Assembly (NCBI RefSeq): GCF_014905175.1 | Contig: NC_057790.1 | Coordinates: forward strand, 19,556,469-19,620,468 | Direction: 5' to 3' | DNA from: Aphidius gifuensis | Lineage: Eukaryota; Arthropoda; Insecta; Hymenoptera; Braconidae | DNA length: 64,000 nucleotides | The notes under the pieces: model-generated | Database searches by the model: none | The model's input: only the letters and a program-made list of their open reading frames with translations | Told to the model about the DNA's origin: nothing | Translations under genes and position numbers: made by a program | Part shown: positions 39,501 to 52,200 of the stretch, in pieces | Layout: each line of letters opens with the position of its first letter | Position numbering within the stretch: position 1 is the stretch's first letter

Positions 39501-42500
39501 CATATTAATTACTTTTATAATATATTTAATTGACTATTTCATTTTTTTAATTATTTTATATATCATTTTCAATTTTCATTTTTTTTTTATTTTTTCATCA
39601 TCAAGTTTACTTATATCTCTATAAATTATTATTATTTATATAAAAAATAATTATTTTTATTTAAAATCAGTTTGTTATTTGATCTATTTTTCAGTGCTGT
39701 TGAATAGCAGGTACATCTTGTGGTTAAATATGCTCGATTTGCGGTTTACAACATGATGTACATTGCATGTGAATTTTTTATTTTATGTATATCATTAAAT
39801 TAATGGGAAAAAATAAACTTAAAAATAAAATACAATTGAAATTATTTCACAAAGATTGCAAATTTTAAAAATGATATATTGTGTTTAAATTTTTATAATT
39901 AAATTATTTATAGAAATAATTTTTTCCTTCTATAAGTAGTTAAAATTAAAGTAAAAAAAAAAAACAAAAATTGATGTTTTTATGATCCTCATTAACTGAA
40001 TAGTAAATTTAATATTTCTTTGTTATTTTTTTTACTAACAAATAGTAATTGGATAAATTTATATACAAAATAAAAATTAAATTTAACGTATATATCATAA
40101 ATTAAATGACCTTTTATACTTGAACTTGACCAAACAATTTTAATAATTTAATATTTTTTTTACTATTTAAATTCAAATAGCATAATTTATACTGAATTTA
40201 AATTATTATTATATGTATATATTTATTATTAATATTATCCATATGACTGTTGTAAAATTAAAATGACAAATCCATTTTGGATTATAGCTTAAAATGCATT
40301 ATGAAAAAAAATAAATAAATTTATATTTTTTAATATGGACACCATGATGTTGTGTGCATATAAAATCTTGATTTTTTCTTATGCCAATATATTTTTTATA
40401 AAGGTTTTTATATATTTTGTTATATATATTTCATCTTTCAAACTGTTGCTTGATGTGGCGTGCTCAACTTTCGCATGACCAGCAAGGATTTTTACCATGT
40501 TAAAACCTGTCATATTATATGGACCAACACGTACTGATCACAAAGTGGTCAGCACATATAAGTACTATTTTATATATTAATACTCACATACATACACAAT
40601 TCAATAAATATAAAAAATATAAAATTAAATATACTCATGCACTTGCATCCAACAAGTGAAACATTTTCAATGTACCTTGTCATTTATATGTTTAATATAT
40701 TCAATCTAACTTTTTTTTGATGGGATCATATTCTATAATATTCCTCATATTCCTCATCAAATATAAACCCTTTTTTTTTATACTTTATTTTAAATAATTA
40801 TATACATTTTTCATTACTGATTATATATTATTTTTATATTTAATTGATAACTTTAATTTAATTAACATGTATCATTAATTTTTTTATTCAATTTTTATTT
40901 ATGTATATTTACTTTAATTATAAATAATTTATAAGCTTTTTTTTAATCCTCTTTTCAATTGTAAAAGATATACCTTTTAACAATTAAATTCATTATATTA
41001 CCTTTTAATAAATGATGAAAATAAAAATTAACTTTTAAATAGAATTTTATAATTACTTCAAATTCTAAATAAATATTATAAATTAGATAATTATTTTTAA
41101 TTGTATTAATGATTAATTTTAATTTATAATAATTAATAATTGAAATGAAAAAAATATATATTTTTTCAATTAAATATAAATTGTTACAGTGATTTTTTTT
41201 TTTTTAAATTCAAAATTAGTTTTGTTGGATTTTGTATTGTTCCATATGTGGTATGTGTGTATATAAGTGTTTATAAATTCGATTGCAATCAAAGAAGAAT
41301 GAAAAGGTCACGAATTATCGTGTTTGAATTTTATATAAATATATATTTGTGCATTTACTTGTTGTGTACATGTACACTCTCAATATGTACACAAAGAATA
41401 TATTATAAATATTTAAAATAAAATTGCATGCTACTGCATTTTGCTCATGACAAATACTATTTCAATGTAATATAATCAAGCATATACAAGTTTCATGGTC
41501 TATGAACACATACATTCAATATTTTTTATAAATTTCTTCCCTAAAAAAATATACTGGTTTTCTATTTTTAAATTACTATTTACGTATATTTAAAAAAAAT
41601 CAATTTTACTTTTTTTTTTAATTGTTTTTTTTTGTATAATAACTATCTAATTTTATGAAAAACATAATTTAATTTATTATTTTAGTTTTATTAAATTAAC
41701 AAAAATTTATTTACAATAATAAGAAATTCAATAAAAAAAAAGTTATTTTTTTTTCGTATTTTAAAATCATGGTGATTTAAATTGTCCAGATTAATTTTAT
41801 TATCATACTTTATTCGTTGTTCTATCATAAATATAATTTTTTTTTTTTTATCATCATTTTTATTTGATTATTATAATTATATATTTTATTTATTTTTACG
41901 GTTGGTTGGTTGAGAATAAATGAGCCACGAAGTATAATGTGTCGAGCACTACAATTATTTCAGGTGTTTCATTTTATATTTTATTATCAAAAACTAACAT
42001 CAATATTTCACTGTGTCATTTTTTTTCAAAAAAAAAAAAAACGTTAGTTAAATAGTTTCCTTTTTTAAAACTCTTTTATTTATTATATATGTATTTTTGT
42101 CTTGTAATTATTAATCATTATAATTATTTTATAAAACGTTTATGAGAAATAAAAATAATAATGTGGCGCCTTCAAGTAAATCCTTGGTGTACAAATAAAA
42201 ATAAAATGATTAATTGTAGATTCATGACTATGATGAGTTTTAATATTCAACATCGACATAAGGACATTCAAAAGAATTACCATCACGTCGATTTTTATAA
42301 AACTATATTCAAGGTTCGATAAAATATATGAAAAAATTTTATAATTATATTATAAAAAATATGTTGCTTTTTTATTTTTTGAATTCTTAAATTGTCGTCG
42401 TTATATATTATAAATCATTGAATAATTGTTGTCGTTGTATATGATAAAAACACCTGGAGAATTTATAAATAGAAATAATAATTATTTTTATAATTATTGT

Positions 42501-44671
42501 AAATGTATGCTAATTTGCAGTATCAATATATTTTTTTCCTTACTTATTTTATTTTTTGTACAATCTTTATTTATTTTTTATAGAAATAAAATATCGAAAA
42601 TCTTGTGGAACGAGATTGAAGCCGACTACATGAGTAAAATTTTTCACATAAAAACGACCTTTTGAGAGACCTCTGATCAAGCCTGTAATTCTCTTTTAGC
42701 CGCTGTAACAGAAATTAGTAAAATTTATAAAATATTTAACGCAGTGTAAAAATATTATTGATGGTGTAAAAATAATAGTAAAAAAAATTATCTTTAACAA
42801 ATCAATTTATCATGATATTCAACTAAAAAAAGAAAATGTATATATTAATAAAAATTTGAATGGAAAAAAAAATTAATAGAATTTTTAACAGTATGATATG
42901 CCAATATTATCAAGTATAAAATATCCGGATTAAAAGGCACTAAAAGGTTAATCAAATGGCAATAATTGTCATTGTAATTATTCACAAAAAAAATTTAAAT
43001 AGAACGACATAAAAATACTTAACTTATTAACTCTACTAAAATTATTTATTCATTTATTTAATAAGAAACTCAATATTATTAACATTGAGTTTAAAATATT
43101 ATAAAAATAAATTGTAAAAAGAGAACACACTATGTAAGTAAAAGTTTAGTGAAATATTTAGATAGGTGGGTAATGATATACAATTGTACAATTTAATGAG
43201 ATAGAAAATTCAAGTATTGCAGACGGTCTATAAATATCACAACATAATAGAAGACAAGCAAGTAATGTTGTTGGAAGTTCTACCCACAAGAAGGTGTATA
43301 TATATATATGAGAACAACGAGCATGCGTCCAGTGAGGTCACCAGGTCCAACGCCTCCATATTCATCAGGGAACAAGCTCTTCCGTCGGCATTGATGCGCT
43401 TAAATTATGCCCATATGATAATCCTTTTTTTTTTTTTTAATATACAATATAAATGTATATGTTTATTTTTTCAATATACTTTTTTATTCCGTCTCTCAAT
43501 TTATTCTTCTTATTGTTGGAAACGTACAAATTCAAAATTCTCTATTTAATCAAGGCTGTGCTATTTTAGCTATAGAGTATAAAAAAATAAAAACGAAACA
43601 AATCGGGTTGTATATAATCTATCATTAGACACCGATCGATATGCCTGAATAGTTATTACACATGCATATAATTTCTATCCAGCAAATGTCTAACTAAAAA
43701 AATGCTTTAAAAAAAATTATATGTATAATGTTTAACATGAAACGTTTGACAAGCAGAGGCGTCATTTTTTCATGTCAACATGAATTACTCTACAAATGCC
43801 AAGTATCGTTTATAACAACTTAACTATCTATTTATCTCTTCAAATAATATCCTCAGATAAATTCAAATTACTATTTTTCATTTAAATAAAAGAAAGAAAA
43901 AAAAAAAGAAATAACTTTTTTATTTAAAATAATATGTTAATTAAATTCAAGTTGTTTTTTTATTTATAAATAAATATACTTATATAATAATTAATAATTT
44001 ATTTATTTATTTATTTTTTAATCTGTGTAATAAATTCTGGAATTTTCATTAAATATTATTCTCAATCTATCAATATAAATAAATTATATTTGTAATAAAT
44101 AATCATTTAGATAAATATATATTTTGACATAAATAAAAATAAATATTTATTATAAATAATTATAAAATTTCAACCTTGAAATATATATATGTTATTTATT
44201 TAAATATTAAAAACAACTGTATGTTTATGATTTTTTTATAAACAGCTGCATTTTTTATAATCATCAAGATCATCAATATTACATATATTATTATCATTGA
44301 AAAAAAGATAAATGATATGATAATAAATATACAAACAACAATAATAATAATCAAACAAGTATCTAAATAATAAAATGAGTTTAAATTGTTAAATAAATTA
44401 ATAATAAATAAATAAATGAATATTTTTAGTTACGTGTTTGTCTGCAATGATCATTTAAATTTATATACAAAAACTTCTTTTATTTGTTTTCATCCAACTT
44501 CAGCTGCATCACATTTTTTTAATCTAATATATTATTCTAGTAATCGATAAAACTGTAAGCATTATACTTAAAAAAAAGTGTATTTACTTGTAAAATAAAT
44601 ATAAAAATTTCAAAAGAATATACAATACATTTAAAGTCTCATGATTTTTTGTGTTATATATATTTTCTTAC
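36537..44671. other. AT-rich region with a few balanced islands
   Basis: No gene can be supported. Balanced islands lie at 38060-38180, 39215-39440 and 43305-43425. In the second, the minus strand reads GEFIDWIQVRYELKANQTGW after an acceptor (GTTTTCTTGCCAG), without a clear donor. The stretch 40750-43200 is almost pure A/T-rich sequence. Confidence 0.4.
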
Positions 44672-44823
44672 CTATTTGAGAAGCAAGTCTTTCTGTGTAA
44701 AACTAACAGAGGTGTGTCATTGAAAGTGTGTCCAAAGTAGTCGACTTGGAGAATTCTCCAGTGGGGACAGATTGAGCACGACCGGTCTCACCATATTTGT
44801 CCGTCTTTGAATCTTGTCTCTTG
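44672..44823 (-). other. candidate exon with strong donor, minus strand
   Basis: This GC-balanced block ends on the minus strand in AAATAG/GTAAGA (donor at 44671), a strong match. A possible acceptor, TTTATTTGTAAG, ends at 44824. Joined to the candidate exon at 45734-45843 the frame continues for about 34 residues to a TGA near 44717, so the donor would then lie in a 3' UTR. That makes a spliced non-coding transcript as likely as a coding one. Confidence 0.35.
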
Positions 44824-45733
44824 CTTACAAATAAACACCAATGTCGTTTAAATCAGGTTGATGAACCACACTACTCATATACTAAAAAATTCAATATACA
44901 TTAAATTAATATTTTACATTATTGAAAATTAATATAGATTATTTTACAGAGACTTTAATGCTAATGAAAAGGCTGGTCCATAGGGGTTGTTTTGCGCAGC
45001 ATCACAAACTATCCAATCGAAATTTATTTCGTTATAGTAAAACACCCACAATTTTTATACTCAAAAAGTGTTATATATTTATTTTTACAAAAATAATTCA
45101 AGTGTATGAAATTTGAACTTCTTTGGTATCACGAAACCAAAAAATAAAAATCTTGGTTTTGAATTTACCAGTAAAAAAAAAAAGGGTCGAACACACAACT
45201 TCATGAGGGTGTGGTTTGCTTGAAGTAAATAATCAATATCACTATGTTTTTATGCTCCCTCAATTCCTCTCTCTATTTTTTTATATTTTTACAACCCTCA
45301 CTGTTCATTCAATATATCCCTCAATCGCATGATATTTTTCTTTTTATCACACATCACTATTATTTAAATAATAATAATCCATTGAATTAATTTACTTGAT
45401 ATATTTTTTATAATTTATATTTTAATTTAAAAAAAAAAAAACAAAGAGAAAATTTATAATAAAACCTTGGAAATCAAGGTTTATTAATAAATTATTACTG
45501 TTTTTAATTTTTAATAATATTGTGATGAATATTTAACAATAAATTATGAGATCATTTGTCCTCCAATTTGTCTAGATGAAAAAATTATATATTTATGATT
45601 AAATAGAAAAAATTTGTGGGTCGAAATATGATGGGTGGATTAACAATGAATAACAATGAATGAGTAAAAAACAAAAGTAATATGAACTAGGTCAAAATGA
45701 TGGCTCAATAAAATTGGTAATGTTGATACTTAC

Positions 45734-45843
45734 TCTGATGATGATGCTGATGACAATGCTGAAGATGCTCAACACAATTCTCTTTGCATACAAATGTTAT
45801 TATTATTTGTTGATCAACATTCAATACTTGGCTGTATTTAGAC
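45734..45843 (-). other. candidate 110-nt exon with consensus splice sites, minus strand
   Basis: Minus strand: AAATTTTAG (acceptor ending at 45844), a 110-nt stretch, then CAGA/GTAAGT (perfect donor at 45733). Only one of three frames is open, for 36 codons, reading SKYSQVLNVDQQIIITFVCK... and ending in a His/Gln cluster. I recognise no family. This is the best single exon candidate in the mir-8 desert. Confidence 0.4.
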
Positions 45844-47501
45844 CTAAAATTTAACAAGTAAATTAATTTTTTTACACATCAATAATAAAGACAAAATGAA
45901 CAAAATGTATATGATAATTTAAACTCAACCTTGTCGGTATTTTCAAGGTCTTATTTTGACCATTTTTATGTTGTAAAAACTTTTGTAATGCTAAAGTTGT
46001 ATTACATTTTATTTAACACACAAAAAGTAGCTAATTTTATTGTAAATAATCTTTAAACTCATGAAAATAATCAAGCTATTATGTGTACATATATTTTCAA
46101 TGGTTTTTTGTGTTATTTAAAATTTATTTTAACTTGTATAGTGATGGTGATATTTTGACGAAATAAGTTTTATCATGATGGGATTTTTATTTATTCGTTA
46201 TGTGAAATGCATTCATGTTGATTTTATGTTTCAGTACCTCCTCTTTCATGTTTCATTCATTTTTATATCTTCTTCTGTTTTGCATTATTATTATGTTGTT
46301 TTTTTATTTCTCAAATTTATTTTTACCTCTAAAAATTTGTAGTCATTTTTTTTTTTTTTTGTGTTATTTGGTATTGTTTTTTGGTTACCTAGATCATGAT
46401 TTATCTCATATTATTATACTCTTTTTATTTCTTCAAAAATATTAAATAAATGCTGTGTTTTTCATAAACTTTTTATTCAAGTTGTTTGGTATTTATTTAT
46501 TTATGTCGAGTCACAAATATCAAAGCCAAGTGAGTAAAATTTTTTAGAGCAAATATCTTAGTGATTGCACAATATTTTATATTTGATTATTGTCCAGCTT
46601 TTTTTACAGTTGGCACCAAGAAAAAATCTGTAATATAAACAATAGATAAAGTATCATAAATTTTATAAATAGTAAAATTAAAATTTCTTAATAATTATAA
46701 TTAAAAAACAATTACGACCAGATACATGTTGACATATATCGTTAATAAAATCCACACTTCAACACACTCTTCTGCGCTTTTTTTTTTTTTCCTCAAAGAA
46801 ACCTTGAAAAGCACTTGACCACTTTTTTGCTCTATGATGAGTCATGGCTCTCGTAATCCCCATCAATTTATTCAAATAATTATTATTGTTTTTATTTCAA
46901 TAAATTAATAAAAATAGTAATATTTATGTTTTGTTAAAATATTTTGTTACAAGCAATTATTGTTAAATTTTCATTAAATTATCATCTTTTTTTTTTGTGT
47001 GTTTATTTTAGATAAAAATAATTTAGTAAATGTTTATATTCACACAAACAAATTTACTGTTCTATTATTAACAAGTTATTTACAACAAAATATAAAATAT
47101 ATAAATATTTTCTTTTGGCAAAAGAATTTAGTGTTGTTTGTTTATTTTTTACAATTTTTTATTTATTTTTCTTTAATTTTCAAGGGAAAAATTAAAATAT
47201 CCTAGATTTTAAAAAATAAATAACCATAAAATTTGTAGTAATTTTGTAGCTTTATATTTGGTAAAACTGGGATTTCTGAGATTTTTAAATTTGTCCGTTA
47301 AATAAAGAGAGAGAAAAAAAAAAAAAAAACGTGTCGTCTAACATCTTGCATGGTCATGTGTAGATAAACAAGAACAAACAAGAAAAAATAAGATAGCATA
47401 CACGTGGTTACGTTAAATTGAAAATTTTTAAGTGTTTAGTAATTAACAATAAATTAAAACAGTATAATTATTATTGAGTTTAAATTATTATAACTATTAA
47501 A
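45844..47501. other. AT-rich region and promoter side of the GKAP/HURP-like gene
   Basis: No gene is supportable up to 47501. A balanced patch at 46745-46865 has a short minus-strand frame (MGITRAMTHHRAKKWSSAFQ) without clear splice sites. The GC-richer stretch 47325-47415 may hold the transcription start of the downstream gene, but I see no clear core promoter. Confidence 0.4.
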
Positions 47502-48500
47502 ATGTCATCTACAATAATTAATCAACCAGAACAACAACAACAAAGTGAACATGAGGAAAAAAATTCTTCCAGTATCGAGGTTAAAGGTGATGATTATTAT
47601 AATTAATTTTAATTATTATCAATAAATGAAAATAATTTATTAATTGTTTCAATAAATATTATTGTTTTTGTTTTAGATGTTGAGACAGTTGTCAACAAAA
47701 AGACAAAATTATTGATGTGGAAAGCAGAAAAAGAACGTAAAAAAAAAGCTGAAAATAAAAATCAAAGACCAACATTTAAAACCAGTGTTATACCACGTCA
47801 TAAATATTATTCACCACCAAATAGAGTATCAACAAAAAAGTTGACAATGAAAAATAATAAAAATACACGTGTTAAATTAGCAGCTGTTTCAAATGCATCT
47901 ACAAAGAGTCAAGTTGCCAAAAAATTAACAACAAAAAATACAAAGCCAATAGCATCATCATCATCTTCAGAATCATCCTCAGAATCATCTTCAGAATCAT
48001 CATCTTCATCAGAATCAGAATTATCATCATCTTCGTCTTCAGAATCATCATCAACTCAAGTTGAAAATGTACCAATTGAACAAGACAAAACTGAAACAGC
48101 AACAACATCATCAATAAAAAGTGCATCTGAAAAATCATATCAAGTTGCAAGTCCATCAACATCTTCATCAGAAAATGAATCTTCTCCAGATTCAATAAAA
48201 TCAAAAAGTCATTCTGATACAAAGGAAACATTATTATCTTTGAGTGCAATTGATGTTGCAAAATTACATGAAGTTGTTGCACTTCAAGAAAGAAAAACAC
48301 TTAATGAAATATGCATTTTATGGTCAGAATTACGAAGTGATACTGATTTACCAGCTGATGAAATAAGACTAGTCAATGCTGAAATTGCTAGACATTCTTA
48401 TTTAATTAACAAAGAATTAACAAGATTTAGTCATACTATTGCTGGATTTGATCCTCGTTCACAAACTTATATTTGTTCAAAAGAGTATAAACGTTTTTAA
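47502..48500 (+). CDS. small GKAP/HURP (mars)-like protein
   Basis: Two exons, 47502-47586 and 47677-48500 (TAA), encode 302 residues; the 90-bp intron is GT...AG and the phases agree. Residues 36-65 are basic (NKKTKLLMWKAEKERKKKAE) and followed by FKTSVIPRHKYYSPP, resembling the N-terminal part of HURP/DLGAP5 proteins. Residues 122-154 are almost all Ser/Glu. The last 77 residues resemble the GKAP helical segment (LNEICILWSEL, LPADEIRLVNAEIARHSYLI, KELTRFSHTIAGFD). HURP/Mars bundles kinetochore microtubules near chromosomes in mitosis. At 302 residues this is much shorter than the fly protein. Assignment rests on pattern similarity only. Confidence 0.6.
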
Positions 48501-49273
48501 AGCTTAATCTTATATTTTCATACAATGCTAAAATTAAAAACCAAACATAATTGGCATAACAATATTAAAATTACATAATTTAGATATAATTAATTACAAT
48601 TACTTTTAAAAAAGAAAAAAAAAAAAAATCTATTGTTTGTCTAATTCTTTTTTTATTTAATAAATATGCTAGCTGCTGGCGGCAAATTTTTTTCATAATT
48701 TTGCTTAAATATATTAAATAATTTGTAATAATTTTTTTAAATAAACAATTACCATTTTTTACTATTAAATTATCTTAATTGTAACATAATTAATTTCATT
48801 TTTTATAAAAATAATAATAATATTTGACCTTGAATTAAATTGAGAAAAAAAAAAAAAAAAAAAAAAGAGATTGTTGTTGTGAATTTTAACACAAGATGGA
48901 GACTGTGTACAGTGTCAAAAAGTTTGTTGTTTTTTTTATTTATTTATTTTTTTTTCTCTAGTCTTATAAAAAAAAAGTTTCTTCTAAAACAGATGATCCA
49001 ACAATAAAGCTTATATTAATGTAAATATATATCATCATCCATGTAATTGATATTAATTTAATTATAATGTAATAATATTAGATTTTATTAATTGTATTAT
49101 CAAGGTGACATGTTTGATAGTGTGACAATTAAATAATTTTAATCAATTAATAATACTGTCAAGTGAAAAATCAACAATGACAGCTTTAATATTTTTTTTA
49201 AATCACTCCTGTCAATAGTGACATTGAAATAATAATATATTTCATCAAGTAAACTATGACATAAATTAAAATT
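48501..49273. other. intergenic spacer between two plus-strand genes
   Basis: This holds the 3' UTR of the upstream gene (AATAAA near 48659-48664) and the promoter region of the bHLH gene. It is AT-rich, and no further gene is seen. Confidence 0.6.
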
Positions 49274-52200
49274 ATGCCCCGAAAAGAAAAAACGTAAGTT
49301 TTTTTTTTAATACTAATTAACTTAACCTCATAATTGTAAATTCATTTTTTTTTTTTTCTAATATTTAAGTACTTTTATAAATTTCTAATTATCATAATGA
49401 ATTGTTTATTAATTTTGATATTTATATTTTTAAAGAAATGCCAAAACATGGGAACGAGACAGAAGAAATCGTATGAATTCATATTTCAAAACATTGGCAG
49501 ATCTATTACCACCACATCAAGAAGGACGTCCAAGAAACAAAGTAGATATTTTAATTCATGCATCAAAATTTATAAAAGAATTGACAAATCAAACAGAAGA
49601 ACTTTTTCATGCTCATGCTATCGATGCACACAGTGAGTTTTATATTTCAATTAATTAATTACTCGATTATCCGATTTAATTGTAAATTGTTTTGAATATT
49701 TTTAGAAGAAGAATTAACTCGTTTGAAAAAATTAGTAACACAACTATTTTCAAGAAACGATTTACTATCAACACTTTTAAAAGATGCAGGAATAACTGTA
49801 CCATCAGAACCAGCATTAGAAAAAATATCACCCTTAAAATGGTCAAACAAAATAAATGTTGATGATGACGAAAAATATTTAGGTATATTTATCATTAATA
49901 TTTCATTTCTATAACACATGTTATTATATTATTACTATTTAAATTTTCAGGAAAAAAAACAGATAAACGAAAAAATAAAACAGTAGCTGTAAAAAAAAAA
50001 ACAACAATAACATCATCACCAAAAAAATCAACAAGTAAAAAAGATACATCAGAAAGTGTAAATATATCATGTGAAGATCAAGAAAACCATGTAAATACTA
50101 GTACAATCAATAATAATAATAAAAATGATGATTCACAAGATAATGAAACAACAATTAATCCATCTGAAATACAAAGTAATTCAGCATCATTAACAACAAA
50201 TGAAATATCTGAAGATAATGATAAAACATTAGATAAACAATTATGTAAATTAGATACAAGAAAAAAAATTAAAAGAAAAAAAAAGGATAATGATGATAGT
50301 ATTAAAAATAATGTGATTGAACAAAGCATATCACAGAGTCAATCAATTGGTAATTTAATGTCTGGAACATTGATATTATCTGGTGGTAAAATAATGCCAT
50401 TGATAACACCATTAACATCAAATATATTAGTAAATACACAAAATCAATCAACAAATCCAATAATAATTGGTAGTACACATTCAAATCCAATGATTGTCAT
50501 GCAACCACTTGGTAATAGATTACAAAATACAATTGTACCAATGACTAATCAAAATTTAACTGATGTTGTACAAAAAGTTACGATAAATACATTACCAAAT
50601 ATTCATACAAATGTTGGTATTAATTCACAAGATTGGGTATCAAATGTTAGAACAATTGTTGAAGCTAATAATATCAGTGGAAAAAAATGTATACTACCAA
50701 AAAGAAAAGACATAACAAATACAACAATGACATATAAAGTTCCAATACCAGCTATTCATCGAGATAATAATAATATTAATAAATCAGTGGATAATAGTAA
50801 TGTTAATGATAATAAGATAACTGGAAAAAATAAAGCCAAGAGACAAGTTAAGTCTAAAAAAGCTAAAATTAATGATACATCTGACAAATGTGATACATTG
50901 ATTGATAAAAAAATAACAACGGATGATTGTACTAATAAAAAACGTAAAATAGCTTGTAAAAAAAATGACGGTCCAATTGAAAAAGTAGCAAAAATTAAAT
51001 TACCAGAGACTTGTGTTTCAATTGAAAATCTTCGACAAGTTGTTGAAAAAATTGGTGATAATAATGATGATGATAAAGAAAAAACAACAACAAATGTTTC
51101 GTCTCCAATTTGTAAAAATAATAATTTAGAAAATTCATCAGATAAATTAATAGAAAATTTAAGTAAAAATCAAGAAAATATAAAGAATGATGAAACTACA
51201 GTTGAACCAATTGTAGTTGAAGAAAATAAAACAAAAATTGATGATAGTAATGAAAATAAATCAAAGGAAGAATTAATCAATGATAAACCATCAACATCAA
51301 ATGAATCATCTCAATTGTGTATTGTTAATAATGTTATTGTCGAAGAGATGACAATTGAAAAGCCAAAAAAAATGTGTGTTAATGATGAAGGATATGACAA
51401 CATAATGAATACAACAGCAGCAACAGCAACAACAACAGCATCAGTTGTTTCAAATACAATTGACGATAATACAATAACAAATGAGAGTGGTAAAATAATA
51501 TTAAATCTTGATACAAATACAACAACAAGATTAAAAAGTGAATCTTATTCAACATCTGAACCAATACAACATGCTTCATCAAATATATTAACCACAACAC
51601 ATAATATTACTGAAGAAATAACAAAAATTGATGATAAAACAAAAGATATTATTCCAAAAACATTATCTTATAATTCTATTAATACATTTATACCAATTGG
51701 TAATCGTAATGATACATTACATTCTGATTTATCAAATGATTTATTTGCATCACTAAGAGTACCATCAAGTTCTCATAATCCAGAATCAATATCACCAACA
51801 GTTGCTTTTCTCATGGCATTTCCTTATGTATCATCATTGAATGGAAAAACTGAAGTTTTAGAAGAAGATATGAAAGAAGATTTAAAATATCACAGTCAAA
51901 CACCACCAATGTTGCTACAAATTGGTGCACTTGAACCAAATAGCTTTAAAGCTAAAACAAATAAAGATAAAGTATGTAATTCTGATAAAGAAATATCAAA
52001 AATAAATGAATGTCAAACAGTTAATAATAAATCATCAAGTGAAATTTTACCAGTTAAAGTATTACCTAAAATTATTAATAATGAAACAATTAAAGAAAGA
52101 TTGTACAAAATTGTACCATATTCAGAGCCAATTGTATCAACAATTTCAAATACAACAACAACAACTACATCACCAACAACAACATCAGCTAAAGCTTTGA

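Noticed and set aside
47899..48300. Minus-strand Met/Leu-rich frame of 133 residues
   Set aside because: Antisense of the Ser/Glu tract of the GKAP/HURP-like gene; no splice or start context.
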